Positions 1 through 12,400 of a stretch of 64,000 nt of DNA are shown one piece after another. Source of the DNA: Atherinomorus stipes (Eukaryota > Chordata > Actinopteri > Atheriniformes > Atherinidae); contig JALJCO010001058.1 of assembly GCA_023101725.1 (NCBI GenBank), positions 62,001 through 126,000 of the forward strand. The letters run 5' to 3'. The notes below the pieces were generated by a model, which made no database searches, was not told the DNA's origin, and was given only the letters and a program-made list of their open reading frames with translations. The stretch's first letter is position 1; each line of letters starts with the position of its first letter. A program made the translations under genes and the position numbers.

Positions 1-534
1 TAATTAACAAAATTACTCCACACCATTGATTACTGCTATGGGGATTGATTTTTTTTTCCACATGTACACACACACCTACACACACAAAGAGCTGCTGCAA
101 GTGAAAAAAACACAGTTCTTTGAACATTACTCTGTTCTAGTGATGTATGTAACCATGAAACTTTAACAAAACCTTTACTCTGACTAAACAAGACTACATT
201 ATAGATGAAGTGTTTGACTTTCATTCCACTGCTCGAACATACAGTATTTCCAAATGAAACATTTTTTTTTTTGCCTTGGCAGGTCCAGATCACTGCAGGT
301 GCCAGCAAAGCATAAAAAACCAGGAGCTCCAGATTACCTGCTACTGACTGCAGTAAAGAAGTGGAATCCATTTGTCGTGAGTCTGAGGAGATGGACAGCT
401 GCATCTACAAGCAGTACGACAGTAAGACAGCTGTCACTCTGAATCAATGTGAAATTGTGAGGCTAAATTAACTTACTGGAAATTTGCAGTCAGTGCAGCG
501 GGAGAAAGTTTAGTGGCATTTGTTGTTACAGACG
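1..534. other. Intergenic, no gene seen
   Basis: There is a short CA-rich tract near 65-90 and homopolymer T runs. Open frames here are short and unrecognised. Confidence 0.6.
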
Positions 535-1079
535 CACGGTGTCCAAACTTGGCGTGTGGAAACGTCCTTGTTCCGGGCGTTCATTTATGCTCTGAAATAG
601 TTTCCCCTGGGCACACAGGCGTTTCTCTGTGCGATTAAAATGAGCAGACAAGTTGCTGGTAAGTGGCTGGCAGTCGGCTGGCAGTCGGCTGAAAGGGGAA
701 CTTTTTCATGCCCAGATCTGTGGCAGAACCTCCTGAATGTGGAGATAATAGCGATTCTGGTTTCTGTCTCACCTTTCAAAGGCTACCACCACACCTTAAA
801 GGTACAGATCTGGGCATGAAAAAGTTCCTCCTTTTTCTGCCAGAAGTGGTGCACTACTGCACTATCACTGGCTGAACGACTTGTCCCGCAAATACGGCAT
901 CACGTACGGTGTCCAAGCTTGGCATGTGGAAACATCCTTGTTCCGGGCATTCATTTATGCTCTGAGATCGTTTCCCCTGGGCACACAGTTGTTTCTCTGT
1001 GCGATTGAATTAGCAGACAAGTGGCTGGGAAATGGCTGGCAGTCAGCTGAAAGGGGAACTTTTTCATGCCCAGATCTGT
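535..1079. repeat. Direct repeat pair with an inverted 25-base segment between
   Basis: Bases 535-720 and 905-1078 are near-identical direct copies (for example both contain CGGTGTCCAA, TTCATTTATGCTCTGA, TTTCCCCTGGGCACACAG). The 25 bases at 697-721 recur at 1055-1079 and occur inverted at 804-828, all perfect. Copy 1 carries an internal 11-base tandem duplication, GGCAGTCGGCT, at 669-690. The family is unknown; it may be part of a mobile element. Confidence 0.9.
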
Positions 1080-1134
1080 AGAGTCCTCCATGTTTCTGTT
1101 TGTAGACAACAGTATTGTTACCACTGTGGCTCAA

Positions 1135-1640
1135 TGTGGCAACAAAAGAGGAGTCCACACAATGAAGGTTGTAATATCCAAATTAAGTTTATTATAAATC
1201 ATGAGAACTTAAACTAAAATGGGGTATGGAAATGTAGAGTATCAGTGGTGAAGTGCCATGCATGGTTGAGTGACAGTGTGTGTGCTATGTTGTACAGAGA
1301 TGCAAAGAAACATACCTAAACAGAAAAGGTTACCATGTGGAGGTGAAATGGCTGCCCAGCAAAAGAGAGCTTGAGAGAGAGAGACTCTCTAGAGAGCTGC
1401 ACAGGCTGCCTTATATCAGCTTGGCCACTCCCAGCTCCACAGGTGCAGCACATTCACCAATAATCTCCTCAAAACAGAAACTAGTAAACATGATGGTGGG
1501 CCATCACAGTATTCAAACTGGGCGCTCCTCGCTTCGGGCTAATGGCCGCATCGTTCTTCAGCCTATTCAGCTGCAAGCTTCTCCTTCAAAGCTTGGAAGC
1601 GGGTAAAAGTCAACCAAATATTTAGCCTGGTTTTCCAACG
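1135..1640 (-). mobile_element. LTR-like segment (tentative)
   Basis: Read on the minus strand, this has a TATA-like TGATATAA (1411-1418), an initiator-type pyrimidine/GA region, and an AATAAA at 1188-1193 about 220 bases further. It then has an end rich in T and CA (TTTTGTTGCCACA). This order resembles a retrotransposon LTR. No internal genes, primer site or second LTR were confirmed, and the boundaries are guesses. Confidence 0.3.
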
Positions 1641-4600
1641 TGCACTATCTTGAAGCTCTTACCGCAGTGTACTTCCTTTTCTCTGCCATGTCCACCGTTT
1701 TTTGTTTTTTCTTTTTTTTTCCTGGAGAGTTCGAGTGACTGACGTCTGCTCCAATCATGAGCTTATTCCCACACAGCGTCATATCCTTATCTCTGTCATT
1801 GGCCCCACAATTTAAACAGAAATCTCCACCAGAAACGTCCCGACCAGATGAAAACAAAAGGAAAAAGCAAATTGCAGACAGAGGGCGAGGAAGTTGCATT
1901 CAAACTCACCACCACACGAGAGTAGAGGCCCAAAGGCGTGGATTGAGACAGATTTCACTTACACAAGTCTAACATTTATTTTCAGGGGGGGGGGGTCTGG
2001 ACTCTACCTTTAAGAGAAAAGTAATACTTAAAAAACAATTAGACTTCCCATCTTTTCTTTTTACAAATTTAGAACTCCAGAAAAAAGCACCTGAGCAGCA
2101 TAATTACCCTGAATTTAAATAGAACACAATTTTCACAAGCATACTGCAACCATGGTAACACTGTAGACAGGTTAAAGTGAAATTTAAGGCAAAATCAATG
2201 AATGCTACATTTTTACCATGAAGCTGGTGACTTGTCTGCCTCATGACAACCAAAGAATGTCGGTGAATGTGAAATCACCCTTTTTTAATCACAAAGCTTT
2301 GGCTAGTTCAATCCAAATATGAACCTTACTATCTTAAAACTTAATTAAAAGAAAAAACATGAATATGCTACCAACACAATCTGAGCCAAAATTAGCAAAG
2401 CTACAAGCTGTTAACAGTGATATTAAATATTCAGAGCCTAAAGTTAATCAGACTGTGTGTGCTTGTCCAGGTTTCAGCTGGCTGGTGTCATTCAATAAAC
2501 AAAGGTAACGCTGCATAATGAGGCTGTCACCTCTGCTGCACTAGAGGGCAAATTAGTCCCTTAAATGTGTCCGGGGATTTTTGTTTTCATCACATTCAGC
2601 CTCAGCAGAATGTGTCTATGATTCAGAGGATTTATTTGTATCTAGTCTTAGGTGTTTTCATCTTAACCGCTGCACATGGTGTTAAAATAAGAAAAGGATT
2701 GGTTGCCTTCATGTCTTGAAGTACCTAAAAGTAAACATACTTCAGTAAAAGACTTTATATATTCATATAATATGCTTTAAAAAAAATACAAATAGACTAA
2801 AACTCAGCTTGGTTAGAGTGATTTGTTTCTTCCATCACTGTAAATGAATACAATCAAAATCTATTTGACTTATATGGTTAAAGGAGTGGATATACCTCTA
2901 TTTACTGAATGGTTAGTAAAACCTCACATCATCACATCCAATGTGATACTGTGCCTGAGGCTCCCTTTAAGCAAGCTGCGGGGCTTTTACTCTCCTCCTA
3001 ACCACACAAAGTCTGAATTAAAGACAATCCTAGACACCATTTGTTAGTTAGTTTAAAGACCTACTGGTGTGCAGATGCAGCAGCTTTAACCAACTGTCAA
3101 ACTCCACCGATTGTAAACTTTTGACTTTGCCATTTGAAAGGACAGTCCTGGTAACACATCTGTCCAGAAGCTTGCTGGTCAGTATTTTCATTAAAAGGAG
3201 CAAATGTTTCAGCTGTATGCATATGGCACCTTATGTGACATTCAGAAGAAAAGTAACCGCACTGACATTTCAACAACACTGGTTCCATGATATGATAGGA
3301 CCCCGCCCCCCGCTCTCCCTGCATCGTTCTTCCTCTCCTGGGTTCTCAGAGATGGTACAGGCTGCAGCTGCCACAGCCCTGCTGTCAGACTGCCACAGCA
3401 GCATCTTTTTCTCCCTCTTTCACCCCATGGGGTACAGCTGACAACACACCATCCTCAGAGCCAGACAGTCAGCTTGAGTGCAGCAAGAGAGCCCTCAGCT
3501 AGCGCTGACATATTCTGGGGCCTATTTCAACAGATGGAGTTTTTACAGGTACCGTTTGGGGTAAAATACCTTGCTTGAGGGTACAGCATCTGGTCCATCA
3601 CAAATTGGATTGTGTACCCCCCCTCACACCCCCTCCCCCCACCCAACTCTGCCTTGCATCCCCAAGCCCTATCACCTAACCCTTTCATGCTTTGTTTCTC
3701 CTTTATGTGGTAGACAAGTACTGCCCATCAACAAAATACAAAACATGCATACAAGTCATAAAATCACACAAAATATTGGATACGTTTCAGACGAATCTGT
3801 ACATTCCTACCATTAAAATGCATTAAATCTCTCAATCATCGTACTAATAAACACAACTCAGTATCACTCAGATTTTTTCCTCTTCTCTGGGAAGCTAAGG
3901 TTTATGAGATGACACAGTGTTAAATCTCATTTGTGCAGCAACTTGAGCCTTGCGGACCCCTCCATGTCTCCATCACTCACGCAGCGCTCAATAACCTTGG
4001 ACTCATATTTCTCTGCCAGTGATTTAACGACTTGCAAAATTACACTACGGTTGGATGAGCCAGTGTTGATGTTGATATCTCTACTCTTTACTGTCCAATG
4101 TCCTGTCAGCCCCCTCAAGTTATTTATCATGACTTACGCCATGACACATGAGCAACGCCCAAACGGCCATTCATCTCCCTGCTAAATAATACGTGCCAGG
4201 CTGGGTACAGATCAGACGAGCAAGGTGAGCTACGAGGTTTTGAGAACTGCAGCGGGTGAATTACAGCCATCAAGGAGTTCCTCTAAAGTTGTGCTGCTCT
4301 GCATCTATTCAAGGCTCGACAGGCTGTAAAAAGAAATTTACACATGCACAGCATTTTCTCTGATTAGATGAGAGAGCTGCTGCATCCTGTTAGCTGCAAT
4401 TTAAATGTTTTTATGTTATAGAAAGCCACAAACTCACCATTGAGTTATGTGGGAACTGATGCAAATCCCCAATATGAAAATGAAAACCAGACAGTGAACT
4501 GGCTTTCTACTGTAGCCTAACTATGTTTTTACAGTTCTTGCAGGGAGGCTAAATCAGAGGTTCTCTGCATAAAAACACTATTGAGAAAGGGAGAAAAATC

Positions 4601-6400
4601 AATATTTGAAGAGTATCAGTCTGTGCATCTTAAGTAGTCCATGAGAGAGAAAGCATGCATATTCCACTATCTGAATTATTAACAACTCATAGTTTGTCTC
4701 ACTATTAGGCATAATGTAAGGAGGATATATGAAACATTTGCTGTTGGCAATTTCTTGTCTTTAAAAATGTAAAGTTGTAGTCAGTAGCAATATCAGTTTC
4801 ATAAAAAGGGCTGTGACTTCATAAAACTACTTCAAGTTTTATCTGGAAAACAGATTCACAAATATTTCAATACTCATGTGTAATTTAGGCCAACACCCCA
4901 GTTTACTGTAAATATTCACTATTCCAGGAGCTTTCCTTCCAGTTGACATCCCCAGTGACTATTTATTCACGCAAACTAATCATAATTCAGTGCACGCCAC
5001 TCCTTCATGGCAATTACTACATACTGCACATTGCTGGCAATTATTCACTGAAAATGTGTGCAGCAGCTAAAGCACATGAACATGTACATTACATAAATAC
5101 TTTATGCATGCAGTGATACACGTTTGTAATGCAGTAAGCTGTAGAAGGGTACTCTGCAGAGCTCACCTTGCTGCAGAGCTGCAAAAACTCTTGTTAGAAT
5201 CGTTTTTTCTGCAGCAGTGAAGCAGATGTGGAGGAAAAGTGACACATTTGAGGCTTCGCCAGGACCTGAACATGGACATTTTTTGCCCCAGAATTCTAAT
5301 TTACCGTGAATATACATGCACTCATTTATGACTAACATTAAATCTTGCAAATATTGGTAAAAGAGGTGTCATCCTGAGGTTTGGGTGAGAATAAGAATTT
5401 GCATAAAGAAAACATTACCTGGTAAACATAAGATACTGTACAGATGACTTTAAATGGGTATCCTAAAACAATGAAAATGCTAAGATGCTCTTTTGTTCCT
5501 CAGTCACATCTTATGAAGACATGGTGGACGGCACAACAAGATTAACACTGATATGACAGCAAGACAATCATGGCAGACAAATGGCCAGTAATTCAATCAG
5601 TGGAGCAGGACATGTCATGTCAGTCAGTCTATTGACTCTGACAGGCTGCAAGAGGTGATGGCAGACTTCTATTGACCCGGGGTACACAAAGTGCTGATGC
5701 ATCATTGTGTGAATTAGGATGAGTCTGGTCTCTTTCACCTTTGACCAGCAGATTAGGAAAGACTGATCTAAAATTTTGGAAAAGGTATGCAGCCTCCATG
5801 CATTCGATAAGGCTGCAATTCTATAATCAGCTCTGTTAAAATTGCAACAGCCTAAGTTGGAAAGGGGGATGGGGGATTTCTACTGGGCAACAACCACTGC
5901 AACAAATGCAGAAGTCTGTAAAAACTGTAAACAGGAAGGAATGAATATCAGCTTGGTATTTGAGAGGTGGAGGTACTGTGTCCCAGCTTGGATGCATGCA
6001 GAGCCACACCAGGTCCAGATGCCATTCATTAAATAATTAACGTCTGGATGGGATGAACTTTGATTTAATTGATCCGAGCAGGCCTGGTGGAGAAAATTGA
6101 TGGGCCACCGTGTTTGGATTTGCTTCCAAACTGTGAGAGACTCACTGTGTCTTCGGGATTTATTGAACACTTTACAGCAGGAAGCAGAAACAAGGGTTTC
6201 TCACCAGCATGACTAACAGCACTCCAATATGAAAACCACAGTTTGTGTTCAGCTAATGACTGTTCACAGTGATGGACAGTTTATTAGCACCCATATTCAT
6301 ACACCATGATGTGGATTTGACTCATTGCCCCATTCATTATCCTCCAAGTAGGTAGGAGAGGTTTTGCTTTTTTAGAGCATTAAAAGGTTAAAATACCTAT
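1641..6400. other. Intergenic, no gene seen
   Basis: A G10 run lies near 1986-1995, a CTCF-like motif at 2537-2550 and a C-rich, potentially G-quadruplex-forming tract at 3617-3644. No coding pattern or splice-supported exon was recognised. Confidence 0.55.
2537..2550. promoter_or_regulatory. CTCF-like motif
   Basis: TGCACTAGAGGGCA fits the CTCF core (CCASYAGRKGGCRS) except at its first bases. It is intergenic, downstream of kif26a. A single motif match is weak evidence. Confidence 0.25.
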
Positions 6401-6960
6401 AAGATTCAGATCCAGATTTAGATTACGATTCAGAAATACTTTATTATTCATTAAAGGTAGAGCATGTAGTATATTTGATCTTTTTCTTGAGCGTCCTCTG
6501 TCATACATCCTCCTTGTTGCCAGATTTGAAGATCCTCTTTTTATGATGGAAGAGGCTTTGGTCGTCCATGGCTTGTTGTTTGGGTAACATTAGATAGCCT
6601 TGGTTAAAAAGAAAGAAAAATGGAGTCTGTGCAGAAGATCATGTGGCTGAATGTCCTGTGAGCCCATCGGAATCCTCTCCGTACAGTTCTATGAATGCTT
6701 GCCTTTATGTCACCTCAAAACTTCCCTGCAGGACATCGGGAACCGCCTCAGACCTCCTCCTCACATCCTTGTGATCACTGGTCTTCTTTTCACTAACGGC
6801 ACAAAGCAGCTGCATCAGCTTGCGATCTTTGCTTACTAAAAGGGCAGCTGTACTGTACACATCCTCCATGTTTCCATATTGATGATCTAAAGTCCTCCTC
6901 TGTCTGGTGGGACAGCTCTGATATTGGGTGAAAGTGGAGAACATGTTATCCATGGTGATG
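6401..6960 (-). mobile_element. LINE (jockey/CR1/L2-type) relic, endonuclease region plus 3' tail
   Basis: The minus strand encodes TQYQSCPTRQRRTLDHQYGN, then VRRRSEAVPDVLQGSFEVT. Past a stop and frame changes come LYGEDSDGLTGH, FCTDSIF and NNKPWTTKA. These match, in order, the end of the APE endonuclease and the linker to reverse transcriptase in common fish non-LTR elements (CPTRxxxTLD, FCxDSI, NNKPW). The copy then jumps to an AATAAAGTATTTCTGAATC tail at 6401-6455, so most of the reverse transcriptase is deleted. It is dead. Confidence 0.7.
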
Positions 6961-9092
6961 TGGTGGAAGTGTTGTGGAAGTGTTGTATTTGTAACCAGGC
7001 TATGGTGGAGTGGACAGTGTTAAACAAATAAGACAGGTTTGTCTGACATTAGCTTGTGTTTGATAGAGGCATTATAAGGGTTGGCTCTGTCATGGAGAAA
7101 CACATCATCTGTTTTTTGTTCAAAGGCACACAAAAAGACTTTGCCTCAATGAAAACAGAAGGGAAACTAAGGTAGGCGTGTCCTTGGCAGGCTGCACAGT
7201 ATTCGGGGTGATGATGGGTGAAGGTAAAAGTGGTGACGCTTTAGCTGCACAGCTTGTCTGAAGCAGGTGTTGCCAGCCTCAGGAGTTGGACTCTCTTCCA
7301 CCTTACTGTACATGACACTATTCCACCTACCAATGTATGCAGAATAATACAGACACTGCACACACAAACACGGGCAAACAAGTGTTCATACAAAGAACAT
7401 AGAGGTGGATGGGGGTGGATACACTGCCAAGACAACAGAAAGAAGGCACGGCACAAGAAAAGCTGCTGCTTGTGTAAATTGGCTGATGCTGCCTCCTCTT
7501 TGCCAGATTAACTCCACAGGGCAAGGAAGAGAAGAAGGGAGGGAAGGGAGTGCGAGTGGGGGGCTGGGTTCTGTCCTTTCATCAAAGAGCCTTTCTTGTT
7601 ACCCCTTCTTTCTGTCTGTGTGAGGAAGTGCCAGCCTCAGAGTGGGCAATCTATTCTGTGATTGCATGTCAAAAAGTATGCAACGCTGACTCGAGTGAAA
7701 ATAATACCTGAGAAATTAAATGCTTTGCCTAGAATCTTGGAAAACATCAGCTATCTTGTACGTTTTATCAGTTATGGTTAAATTTACTGCAACAAAAACA
7801 GGCTGCTACAGTCGTATGGAAGCTAGTTTGGTGGATGTGCTTCAAGCAACGGCATAGCACTGGAATACCAATGAATTATGTGCATCATCCGTACGTCCCA
7901 TTATTCAAATGTCAGCTTCCTCTCCCTGTTTGGGTGTGCTGCTTCCAGCCCCTTAGGCCAGGATGTTTTAATCTCTTGTGTGTGGCCTAAGGCCATGAGG
8001 GCGACCCTCACCCTGAGAGACAGGTCTGCTGACAGTCCTCTGCTCTCTATTGTGAGGCTGTCACATCCCTCTCTCAAATCCCCAGCCCACTTCTGTCTCC
8101 TTCTCTCCCCAGAGTGGGTGTAATTACATTAAGGAGTCAATCCATGCCCAACCTGCCTTTACCCACATCTCCATCCCATATCTTGTTAGCTTTTCCATAA
8201 TCCTGACCTAAGGCCATAATAATGACCTGTGACCAAGGAGCTAACCCTCTTTACCCCCCAAAACACTAATCTGTTCACCTCTTCCAGACAAAATGTCATG
8301 CTCAAAAAATAAATGAAAAATTAAAACATATGTTTTTAAAAACATATTTGACTCTTATCCTCAGCTTCTTTAAGCCCAAGTAAAATACCTACTGACATCT
8401 GATATTTGCAGCTGCTGGGAAAGTAGTTACAGTAAAACGTGAAGATTGCTTAGGTTGGAACAGGAGATCATTTATTGAATCAAATGTCTTGACAACGTGG
8501 CTTAAAGAACTAGCTTAGTTCTTTAAGCTCAGTGTTCTTTAGTGAAAGAACAGTGAGCATAAGACTTGCTGCAAGAAAGAAGTCAAAGGCAAACCAAGGT
8601 GTAAACACGCTCTCCACAGATAAATGTCATTGTAGACAATGTGGAAAGGTGGAAAGGTTGAAGTTCACCATCCTAATTTGATGTGGGAATATTCACTCAG
8701 CTTGATAATCACTTTAGCAGCCAATCTAGCTGTAATTACATCATGTGGTTAATATCAATACTCAGCTTCGGCTAATTTGATTTGGTGTGAAATGGGCAAG
8801 GATAGCTGTAAAGTTATCTTGATTGAGTTACATGACATCATTTTCTGAAAAATTAGGTGGGATTTCCACCAATCCAAAACGATGATTTGCTGATGTGCAA
8901 CATCCCTAAGGATATCCTCGCCTGATCAAACAAGTAATTCAAAAAGCAGAACCATTACATCAAAACAGAGCCCAAATTCTGGTTACAGCTGATTCACAAT
9001 TAAACACATAGCATAAATGATGAGTGTAATGATTTATGTTCTAAGTGAGGGTGAGAAACAAGGGAATCAAAGGTATTTTACATGGGTTATGA

Positions 9093-9094
<2 letters not shown>
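6961..9094. other. Intergenic, no gene seen
   Basis: A near-perfect DR1 motif lies at 8223-8235. Short open frames around 7200-7600 on both strands overlap each other and resemble nothing. Confidence 0.55.

Positions 9095-9136
<42 letters not shown>
9095..9136. repeat. AT microsatellite (21 units)
   Basis: Uninterrupted alternating AT for 42 bases, directly abutting the Tc1-like relic. Tc1 elements insert at TA. Confidence 0.98.
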
Positions 9137-9137
<1 letters not shown>

Positions 9138-9139
<2 letters not shown>

Positions 9140-9450
9140 TATGTATAGTCGTCCTCAAAATTATTCATGCCCTCCTATTAAAGACAGAAAAAATCAACTT
9201 TCAGTTTAAGTTGAAATTGACCAAACAAATAAATAAAAATTCTATGAAAATCAAATATTCAAAACAAACACACAGAATATAAAACAAGTAAACAAGTATG
9301 ATGGGGCTCTTGAACTAAAATTTAGTTGAGCAACACTTTGAGACAATCCCTGTAATCAGGTGTTTTCTGTAATGTCCAATCAGATGTCTGCACCTACTGA
9401 CAGGTACGTTGGTCTACTGTTCATGAGCAACGTACTTTAATTGGTCTGGA
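9138..9450. mobile_element. Tc1/mariner-like relic (tentative)
   Basis: It starts with GTCGTCCTCAAAATTATTCA, which resembles terminal repeats of fish Tc1 elements. It later has TGACAGGTACGTTGGTCTAC and GTTCATGAGCAACGTAC, a pattern seen in fish Tc1-derived copies, as I recall it. No open transposase frame and no second terminal repeat were confirmed. Confidence 0.45.
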
Positions 9451-12400
9451 GCAGTTTTGTTTGTATACAGTAGGTTTTTTTTTGTTTTTTTTTTTCTCAT
9501 TATGTAAAAGCATTTGGCACATTATAAAATAAGGGGGAAAAGAGAAATTGCATTAAATATGCAGCAGTCTCTCAGTTCTCAAACACTTGCAACTGTCCCA
9601 CCATTTCAAATGACTTGACAATAAAAAAAAAAAAAAAAGAAATCAGCCACCTTCCTATGTTGCATTTTTCTTCACATCTTCATTACCTTTGGAACATTAA
9701 ACATTTGATGACATTATCAAACCAAAAGCATAAACAAAAAACAATAAAAATCATCTATAACCAAAAATGTCTGTTGATGTGAAACCAACTACGTCTCGGC
9801 ATGACAGCAATAACAACTTCCACTCTTGATTTGTGACAATTTCAGATGGAAGTGCTGCTCCAACACATTAAATCACCTGCAGCTGTACTTATTATTACTC
9901 CATAACTATTCACTTGATTAGTATGGAGGAATCAGTGAAGTGCTTTTCAATCACCTATAGCTTAAATTTCTGAGTGAGGGTGAGAGAGACAGGAGAAAAA
10001 CATCCCAGCTCAAAGGCTGGGAAGTGAAGCACTGTGCTTCACTTCACCTTATAGATATGTTTAAAAAAATTTCATCCATCTTTTGCTCGGTAAAAACAAT
10101 GAATTTTGCATGGCTTCTATCCAAAGACAAAAGTAAAAGGTTTCTGAAGAGAGCTAGCGCCATGGTGCCCCCCAGAATCCACTTCAGACCCCCTGCGAGG
10201 AACTTCGTCTGAAGTTACTGTGAAGATGGGAGATGCCTCCCTGCATGCTCGAAGCCCTGCTGCTTCATATTCATGGCTGGATTTGAGGGGGAGGACTCAC
10301 CCATCAAACACGGCAAAAAGTCACACTCAAAGCATCTCCCTTTACGGGGCTTGATGTTTGTAGAGATGAAAAAAACTATACCGACAAAAGCTGCATCAAT
10401 GTTCTCTTCTGTGATGCAAAAAAATAGCCAAGTGTGTGGACTGTAGTTCTGTGCAGCTAAAATCCTTATAGGCTTCCATGAAAATGTTTCACAGTGCGTA
10501 CTGTCACACAGCAAGGCTTTACCACAGAAAGACAAAATAGGGTCAGTCAATTTCTTTTCCTTTGAATCATATCACACAACAGACCGTAAATGGGCCTTAC
10601 ACCATAGTATGGTCAAAATTTAACCAGCAAAGGAAAATCTGACAAACATTTACTTGTTACGCTTATTTATTGAGGCCCCTTTGGGCAATTCCAGTCCCAT
10701 TTTCAGGGAGTGAACCATGTGCTTTTTTGATGCAATTTTTATGTCCATCACAAACCAAAGCCATAAGTATGTTCAAAAACACTGCAGATGGTTAGAAGGT
10801 CTTTTAACAGGAAACAATATGCACCAAGCATTTGTGTGTGTTTTATGGCTGTATATGGTTTCCTCTGAAAAGATGAAAGAAGAGAGGACTCGCTGCCAAT
10901 CTGTCAAAATGCCCTCAGTGAAGAGCTCAGCAGCTGCTTGTGCTGTTTCAGTGCACTTGCCTTTAATACACCAAACACATCGAGTCAAACAAAAGTTTAA
11001 ACAAGTACCGCGCACATTGAAATGGTACCCAGTTTAGAAAGTCAATCTAGAAATCACCCACCAGCATCAGTTTTTTTTAAAGGGGAGATTTACATTCACT
11101 GTTGTTGAAAGACTTCATCATGATATGAAATATATATTTTTAAAATCCTCCAAAAATATGTAGTACAGTAGTTAAACATAAGTGGGTACAAAGACTGTAA
11201 TAAGCTCATTTTTCTTCCTATGGTGAGAATGGAGTCTGTTGCAGCTGTGCACGAGTGCCTTTCAACAACTTAGCCAAGATGAACGGTCTGTGTGTGACTG
11301 CGTCCAGCCTTGTAACATGATATCTGAGGCCATTAACACTACTACACAACTGCAAAGTAATTTAAGAACTAATCAAAGTGTAGCACAAGAAACTAACCAA
11401 GAAGCGACACAGCTTTTATCTCCAGGAATTATTTGTCTTCTTGACTTCAGCTGGTTGTTACCTTCTCTATCAGAGCATTTGGAGGTTTTATGGTGATGTG
11501 ATTTATATGGGCTTGTGGCACGTTAATGATGCCAGGGAGCCTTGCTTGTCATCCATATTCATGAACAACTGTGTTTGGGGAGCTGTGGAGATGGAGGGAG
11601 GAGGAGGAGGAGGGACTGCTACATGTCCGCCAACTCTCCCAAGCACAAGGCTTGCATGACAGAGCTGCTGAGCCCTCGAGTTCACATGCCCGTAGCCATG
11701 GACCCACCTGTCCACTCACACTTGTCATATTCCCAGAGAGAAGATGGATGGTTACAAATAAACAAAAAATTACATGCTGAAATGTGGAAACTTGACATCT
11801 CAGTGCCAAACCTTTATCGTGCTGGTGGCTGCTTGCATTGGCACTAAATGTGGAAAGCTTAGTGTGTTTAGTGTATCTAATCTTTCATTTAAAGACTGGC
11901 AAGATACACCCAGCTGAGCAATATTTTAGCCTTCGATTTGTTAACTGGAGGGAATCTAGCAAACAAATCAGTTTACATTTATTTACTCTTAGTAGAAGAG
12001 GTTTTAGTCATCCTCAGAGGATATACAACTGTTAAACATGGTCAGTTTCCTCCAGATATTTTCAAAGACATCATTATTCTATAAATCTGTCAAAACAAAA
12101 TTGATCTGTAAGATAATTGTAGCATTTTACAACTATTCTCTTAATCCTGTTACAATATGTCCCCAAAAAAAGGAACACCCCCCTGGGGGTTCAATTTTTA
12201 ATTGAAAAAAATTTAAAAAAAAAAGAGGGAAAGTTTTTTAAAATTAAATACTTATTCTGTATATATATAAAAAAAATATGAGAATGGGGATGGAAAAAAA
12301 AAGAATTGGGAACGAAAAGCTTATTTTAATCATTGTACTGTTGGTACTGAGTATGTAGCTGACCAGACTTTGTTGCACATCAACAGTCACTATATTGGCT

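Noticed and set aside
1280..1606. 108-codon plus-strand open frame
   Set aside because: The frame is unrecognised and lies over the LTR-like segment, which reads better on the minus strand.
10215..10550. 111-codon minus-strand open frame
   Set aside because: The composition looks coding-like in places, but I could not link it to any family. It may be part of an unidentified repeat.
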